Positions 59,920 to 64,000 of a DNA stretch of 64,000 nucleotides are shown here, one piece after another. Positions within the stretch are counted from its first letter, which is position 1; every line of letters starts with the position of its first letter. Location: the NCBI RefSeq assembly GCF_010119245.1, contig NZ_WNKG01000017.1, positions 1 through 64,000 on the forward strand, in the 5' to 3' direction. A model generated the notes under the pieces. That model ran no database searches, was not told the DNA's origin, and saw nothing but the letters and a program-made list of their open reading frames with translations. Source of the stretch: Cyclobacterium salsum (GTDB lineage Bacteria > Bacteroidota > Bacteroidia > Cytophagales > Cyclobacteriaceae). The position numbers and the translations under genes are program-made.

Positions 59920-60672
59920 ATGTGTTTGATAACTTTTAGCTGGAACCAGCATCCCAAGTACAAGCTAATCCTGGTAGCCAACCGGGACGAATATTTCAAG
60001 AGGCCCAGTCAATCCCTGCATCAATGGGAAAGTGGGATTTATGCCGGAAAGGATTTAAAAGAGGGTGGCACCTGGCTGGGTTTTCATCCCAGCGGCCGCT
60101 TTGCTGCCCTGACCAACTTCCGTGACATGAGCAGGGAAGCCCCGCGTGATCGGTCACGCGGAGAGCTGGTTGCCGGTTTTCTGGAGAGCAAGGAGGATCC
60201 CCTGAGTTACTTGCAGGGAGTGGAATCCTATAAAAACGAATACAATGGGTTTAATCTTCTGGTCGCGGATAAGAACAAGCTTTATGTATTGTCCAATTAT
60301 GGACGGGGGATTCAGGAGGTAGGTTCGGGTGTACATGCCATTTCGAATGCGTTCATAAATAGCCCCTGGCCCAAAGTGAACCTTGCCCGGCAGCAGTTTG
60401 GTGATCTATTAAGCCACAAGGCACCCGAAATGGAAGATTTACACCAACTGCTACAGTCTACGGACCGGGCCCCCGACGATCAATTGCCGGCCACCGGGCT
60501 AAGCAAAGAATTGGAAAGGGAGGTCTCCGCGCAGTTTATCCGGGTGGATGATTATTATGGCACGGTCAATACCACGGCCTTGCTTTGGGACAAAGATGGC
60601 GAGGTACACCTTCGGGAGGTCCGAACCATTCCCGAACGACAGGTCAGCGATTGTGCTTTTCGGGTAAATTAG
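59920..60672 (+). CDS. NRDE family (TANGO2-like) protein
   Basis: A 250-residue protein that starts MCLITFSWNQHPKYKLILVANRDEYF, the Cys2 start and NRDE motif being the family hallmark. GGTWLGFHPSGRFAALTNFRD and a C-terminal TVNTTALLWDKDGEVHLREVR complete the pattern. Relatives of TANGO2 have been linked to lipid and haem handling, and the Cys2 suggests an N-terminal nucleophile fold. It is divergent from the BlaI/M56 pair, and upstream of the YpdA-like gene on the same strand. Confidence 0.9.
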   Translation: MCLITFSWNQHPKYKLILVANRDEYFKRPSQSLHQWESGIYAGKDLKEGGTWLGFHPSGRFAALTNFRDMSREAPRDRSRGELVAGFLESKEDPLSYLQGVESYKNEYNGFNLLVADKNKLYVLSNYGRGIQEVGSGVHAISNAFINSPWPKVNLARQQFGDLLSHKAPEMEDLHQLLQSTDRAPDDQLPATGLSKELEREVSAQFIRVDDYYGTVNTTALLWDKDGEVHLREVRTIPERQVSDCAFRVN

Positions 60673-60715
60673 CCATACACAGGAACTATGCCGGAATTTT
60701 CATGTTAATAAACAT

Positions 60716-61705
60716 ATGAAAAAGTTGGAGTTATTGATTATTGGTGCCGGACCTATTGGATTGGCTTGTGGTATTGAAGCCCAAAAGAAAAACCTTAATT
60801 ACCTGATCGTAGAAAAGGGAGTATTGACCAATTCCATTTTTAATTATCCGGTCAACATGACCTTTTTCTCTACATCGGAAAAACTGGAGATGGGCGATAT
60901 TCCGTTCATGTCCATTGCCAACAAACCTACCCGGCCGGAGGCGTTGGAGTATTATAGAAGAATCGTCCGGCATTACCAGCTCAACATTAGTCTGTATGAA
61001 GAGGTACAGACACTGGAAAAAGAAGAAGGCGGTTTTTTGGTTCATACTTCCAAGGGCGTTTACCTGGCGGAAAAACTAGTGATGGCCACTGGTTTTTATG
61101 ATTTGCCAAACACGATGAATGTACCCGGAGAGGATCTCCCTAAAGTAACCCATTATTACAAAGAACCCTGGCCCTATATTGGCCAGAAGATAATCGTTGT
61201 CGGTGGCGGTAACTCGGCTGTGGATGTGGCCCTTGAAACCTGGCGCAAAGGGGCAGAGGTAACCATGGTAGTCATGAAGCCTGAAATTGATCAAACAGTA
61301 AAATACTGGGTCTTGCCGGACATAGAAAATCGCATCAAAGAGGGCTCTATCAAAGGCTATTTCAATACGACCATCAAAGAAATCAGGGAAAAGGAAGTCC
61401 TCCTGCAGACACCGGAGGGAGTGGTGTCGCTGGAAAATGATTTTGTGCTGGCCATGACCGGATACAAGCCCAACTTTGCCCTTTTGGACCAATTGGGAGT
61501 AAAACTTAGCCTGGATGAGAAAAGGCAGCCCTGCTACGATGATCAGAGCCAGGAATCCAACATACCCGGTTTGTACCTGGCCGGAGTGGTCTGCGGGGGC
61601 TTAAATACCCGTGAGTTTTTTATTGAAAACACCATCGTCCATGCCCGTTCCATTATCGAAGATATTGTAAAAAAGAAAACGGTTCCCTCCGGTTTGGAGA
61701 AATAA
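60716..61705 (+). CDS. ypdA: YpdA family bacillithiol disulfide reductase
   Basis: A 329-residue flavoprotein with IIGAGPIGLACGIEAQ (FAD), FNYPVNMTFFSTSEKLEMGDIPF, which is the YpdA-specific stretch, IIVVGGGNSAVDVALETWR (NADPH) and GLYLAGVVCGGLNTREFFIEN at the end. YpdA reduces bacillithiol disulfide with NADPH, which implies a bacillithiol-like thiol in this organism. It lies 43 bases after the NRDE gene and its stop is 5 bases from the convergent MscS gene. Gene name by family. Confidence 0.9.
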   Translation: MKKLELLIIGAGPIGLACGIEAQKKNLNYLIVEKGVLTNSIFNYPVNMTFFSTSEKLEMGDIPFMSIANKPTRPEALEYYRRIVRHYQLNISLYEEVQTLEKEEGGFLVHTSKGVYLAEKLVMATGFYDLPNTMNVPGEDLPKVTHYYKEPWPYIGQKIIVVGGGNSAVDVALETWRKGAEVTMVVMKPEIDQTVKYWVLPDIENRIKEGSIKGYFNTTIKEIREKEVLLQTPEGVVSLENDFVLAMTGYKPNFALLDQLGVKLSLDEKRQPCYDDQSQESNIPGLYLAGVVCGGLNTREFFIENTIVHARSIIEDIVKKKTVPSGLEK

Positions 61706-61710
61706 TCCGC

Positions 61711-62634
61711 TCAACTTTTTCTTTTCGAATCCGGATGGGTGTCGGGATGTACTTTGTCCTGGTGAAGTAAAACGGTAGAGGTAGGGTAGGCGATCCGGAT
61801 GTTGTCCTCGGGCCCCAGTTTTTCGAGGATACTTTCAGTAATCGCATGCTCGAACATTCTTCGTTTCTTGGGATCGCAGAGGTACCGCATGGATAGTTGA
61901 ATTCCCCTTTCGGTGATTTTGGTGAAAATCATAGGGGTAAATTGCTTGTAAACGATAAGGTGTTCCTGTTTGGCTTTCTTAAATACTTTTTCTGCCAATC
62001 GAAGATCATCCTTCAGATGTGTATTAAGTATTTCCAATAAAATGGCCTTGGCTCTTTTGAAATCACTGCGTAAGGTGATGTATATTTTTTGTTCGTTCCA
62101 GATGTAGTTAAAGCCGATGGAATAATTGGCCTGAGCATCCATAAAAATCTTTCCGTTGGGCACGTGAACTACCCTGCCGGTACTTTGGTCTGCTTCCACC
62201 CAATTTCCGATTTCCAGCAGGGAGAATTGGAAAAGGCGCAAATCGATTACATCTCCCTGAACCTCGCCAATCTGAATCCGGTCTCCCACATCAAAAGGCT
62301 TCCGTAAGTAAATAAAGGCCCATCCGGCAATATTGACAAAAATATCTTTCAACGCAATGGCAATACCTGCGGACAACAAGCCTAAAAAAGTGGTAACGGA
62401 TTGGAAATTGTTAATCCAAAGATTACCGATGATCAGAATACCCACAATAAAGGATGTATATTCAATCACCTTTCTCCAGTGATACTGCTTCCTGAGTTCT
62501 GCTGCCTCTCCCCTGTAAATGAGTCTTACAGATATTTTATTGATCAGCCACATGATAAAGATAATCAGGAGGGTCTGTAGGATCCTGTTTCTTAATGCGA
62601 TGTCAAGGTCAAAGTTCAGGAAATTATCAAACAT
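61711..62634 (-). CDS. Mechanosensitive ion channel family protein (second)
   Basis: A 307-residue MscS-family protein. Two or three N-terminal helices (LLIIFIMWLINKISVRLIY; FIVGILIIGNLWINNF), a pore-type helix (TTFLGLLSAGIAIALKDIFVNIAG) and the beta domain PFDVGDRIQIGEVQGDVIDL and GRVVHVPNGKIFMDAQANYS are present. A larger C-terminal domain ends in a His/Asp-rich tail (HQDKVHPDTHPDSKRKS). It differs from the channel at 49661 in sequence and length, so the two are not recent copies. Monocistronic. Confidence 0.88.
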   Translation of the reverse strand: MFDNFLNFDLDIALRNRILQTLLIIFIMWLINKISVRLIYRGEAAELRKQYHWRKVIEYTSFIVGILIIGNLWINNFQSVTTFLGLLSAGIAIALKDIFVNIAGWAFIYLRKPFDVGDRIQIGEVQGDVIDLRLFQFSLLEIGNWVEADQSTGRVVHVPNGKIFMDAQANYSIGFNYIWNEQKIYITLRSDFKRAKAILLEILNTHLKDDLRLAEKVFKKAKQEHLIVYKQFTPMIFTKITERGIQLSMRYLCDPKKRRMFEHAITESILEKLGPEDNIRIAYPTSTVLLHQDKVHPDTHPDSKRKS

Positions 62635-62699
62635 GGTTTTTCACTAAGGAAATTTAAACTAGGCAAATATATTTTAATAATTCAATGCTGTGGAAGGAA

Positions 62700-63614
62700 T
62701 TATTTTGGAAGTTTGGTTTTTCGGTTTCCGAGCCATACCCCCAGGATCACTGCAAAAATTCCCAAATAATGGAAAAGAAACAATGACTCTCCATCCAAAA
62801 CTCCCCAAAACAAGGCCACCATCGGCACCAGGTAAGTAACCGAACTGGCAAACACCGGTGTCACTGATTTCACCATGGCGTTAAAGAGTATCAGGGCAGC
62901 GGCCGTACCTATGACACCCAATGCAGCGATGTATCCGGCCGCTCTCCAGGCACCGTCCATATGCAGGAGTTTGAACGAAAAATCCGTAAATCCCCACAGG
63001 TAAACGGCTGCCAACGGCAGCACCATCATCAGGGAAACTGAGGTGATGACTTTCGCCTCAATCTCCTGCACCCGAAATTTAATGATATTTACATTGAGTC
63101 CGTAACAAATGGTGGCCCCCACTACCAGCAGCCCATAGAGGTTAATACTTGAAAAAACGGCCCAACCCATACCCTCTGAACCGGCTATTACCAAAATCCC
63201 CACGCCCACAAATGCGATGAGCAATCCCAGGGCATTTCGGCTGGTAATCCGCGATCCAAAAAAGAAGGCCCCCACGGTCACTACCATGAGTGGGGTAAGG
63301 GCATTGATCACTCCTGCCAGGGAACTGGAAAGATTGGTCTGCGCAGTGGCAAAAAGAAAGGCTGGAATAAAACTACCTACAAAGCCAATCGTCAACAGGT
63401 ATCCTAGCTGTTTATTTTGCAGCCGTTTTAATTGGGGCATGGCGAGGGGAAGCAAAACCATGCCTGCTGTTACAATCCGAAAGGCCCCCACTTCTCCGGC
63501 TGAGAAAATCAGCAGGGCTTTTTTGATCAAAATGAAAGAACTCCCCCAAATCAACGCCAATAAAACCAACATGCCCCAGTGTTTTGGAAATGTATCCGGA
63601 TGTGATTCAGGCAT
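62700..63614 (-). CDS. EamA/DMT family transporter
   Basis: A 304-residue inner-membrane protein with ten helices in two EamA halves (about 14-145 and 155-295). Examples are WGMLVLLALIWGSSFILIKK in the first helix and ALGVIGTAAALILFNAMVKS in the second half. The drug/metabolite transporter family exports amino acids, metabolites or toxic compounds; this one has no recognised substrate. Complete from the ATG at 63614. The dus gene precedes it on the same strand by about 54 bases. Confidence 0.9.
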   Translation of the reverse strand: MPESHPDTFPKHWGMLVLLALIWGSSFILIKKALLIFSAGEVGAFRIVTAGMVLLPLAMPQLKRLQNKQLGYLLTIGFVGSFIPAFLFATAQTNLSSSLAGVINALTPLMVVTVGAFFFGSRITSRNALGLLIAFVGVGILVIAGSEGMGWAVFSSINLYGLLVVGATICYGLNVNIIKFRVQEIEAKVITSVSLMMVLPLAAVYLWGFTDFSFKLLHMDGAWRAAGYIAALGVIGTAAALILFNAMVKSVTPVFASSVTYLVPMVALFWGVLDGESLFLFHYLGIFAVILGVWLGNRKTKLPK

Positions 63615-63668
63615 TTGAGATCGAAATAGGGTTCATAATTGGGGAAAGATTTCGGAAAGGATACGAAT

Positions 63669-64000
63669 CTAAAATTCCGCACCGGCAAAGACCCTGGAAA
63701 CTTCGTCCAGAATCTCACAAACAGATCGGTAATCATCTGTGGTAACGAGGGCGGTTCGATACGGCTTAAAATGTGGAAGCCCCCTGAAGTAATTGGTATA
63801 GTGCCTTCTCATTTCCAGCAGCCCCAATTTTTCTCCTTTCCATTCTACTGAAAAGTCCAAATGCCTTTTGGCAACTTTTACCCGTTCTTCCAGATCAGGT
63901 CCTTCCAACAACTCTCCCGTTTTCAGAAAATGATTGATCTCATTAAAAATCCAGGGATAGCCGATGGCCGCTCTTCCGATCATAATTCCATCCACCCCGT
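63669..64000 (-). CDS. dusB: tRNA-dihydrouridine synthase, C-terminal part (cut by window)
   Basis: The last 110 residues of a Dus enzyme; the N-terminal part lies beyond the window. GVDGIMIGRAAIGYPWIFNEI is the conserved C-terminal end of the TIM barrel with FMN phosphate contacts, and LEMRRHYTNYFRGLPHFKPYR is the helical domain of DusB-type enzymes. They reduce uridine in tRNA to dihydrouridine. The gene runs off the right end on the - strand. Confidence 0.88.
   Translation of the reverse strand, partial: GVDGIMIGRAAIGYPWIFNEINHFLKTGELLEGPDLEERVKVAKRHLDFSVEWKGEKLGLLEMRRHYTNYFRGLPHFKPYRTALVTTDDYRSVCEILDEVSRVFAGAEF

Noticed and set aside
1-64000. CRISPR arrays, tRNA or rRNA genes, insertion sequences, prophage
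   Set aside because: No regularly spaced repeats, tRNA cloverleaf strings, rRNA segments, transposase or phage genes were seen by eye; a covariance scan was not possible.

Overview
The window looks like chromosomal DNA of a Bacteroidota member, most likely a Cytophagales/Cyclobacteriaceae-type marine or environmental heterotroph. The support is three large TonB-dependent receptors (two of them clearly with a carboxypeptidase-regulatory N-terminal domain), the gliding-motility lipoprotein GldD, DUF3127, DUF4833 and DUF547 proteins, a giant DUF5117-type zinc metalloprotease, a ThuA/sugar-dehydrogenase/PKD/cytochrome c fusion lipoprotein, and weak Shine-Dalgarno sequences. No rRNA, tRNA, CRISPR array, transposase or phage gene was seen. 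Taxonomy is inferred from gene content only.

Layout. 1-2.6 kb is a decayed, repeat-rich stretch: an Uma2-type nuclease, hairpin repeats, two copies of a ~110 bp palindromic repeat, a frameshifted lipoprotein and an orphan signal-peptide stub. 2.6-5.3 kb holds a GH5 glycosidase, an alpha/beta hydrolase and a convergent SDR. 5.6-13.8 kb is a long same-strand run: ECF sigma factor, soluble zinc anti-sigma (ZAS motif), FMN-dependent oxidoreductase, small membrane protein, beta-barrel, YceI, a 3' relic of a type III polyketide synthase, an Omp85/D15-like barrel, a membrane-anchored ATP-grasp enzyme, DUF4833, DinB, another barrel and an AraC regulator. 13.8-17.5 kb is a siderophore receptor/PepSY operon behind a candidate iron operator. 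17.7-23.8 kb has small stress and envelope genes, including a hydrolase-OsmC fusion and a DUF2892 gene behind a Crp/Fnr-type palindrome. 23.9-30.3 kb has the metalloprotease, a geranylgeranyl-reductase-like flavoprotein and a TonB receptor behind a TPP riboswitch, so a probable thiamin receptor. 30.3-35 kb has a desaturase, GldD, a nitroreductase and a third TonB receptor.

35-46 kb carries a GMC oxidoreductase with its small subunit, a thioredoxin-like protein, an SSB-tail-like DUF3127 protein, a GH3 glycosidase, a second frameshifted lipoprotein, a VWA protein with tandem C-terminal repeats, a YihY membrane protein and purE/purK. 46-53 kb has a MutS-like ATPase, an unknown lipoprotein, an MscS channel, and a compact type III PKS / methyltransferase / UbiA prenyltransferase locus. 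53.5-64 kb contains the 1144-residue fusion lipoprotein, a CYTH-like protein, a BlaI/M56 sensor pair with three identical operators upstream, an NRDE protein, a YpdA-type reductase, a second MscS channel, an EamA exporter and the 3' part of a dus gene cut by the window end.

The most interesting points are the type III PKS locus with its distant relic and unlinked flavoprotein, the three TACGA-N6-TCGTA operators in front of a BlaI/M56 pair with a coiled-coil output, the sigma/ZAS/flavin-reductase envelope run with an uncharacterised ATP-grasp/D15 pair, and the riboswitch-controlled thiamin receptor.
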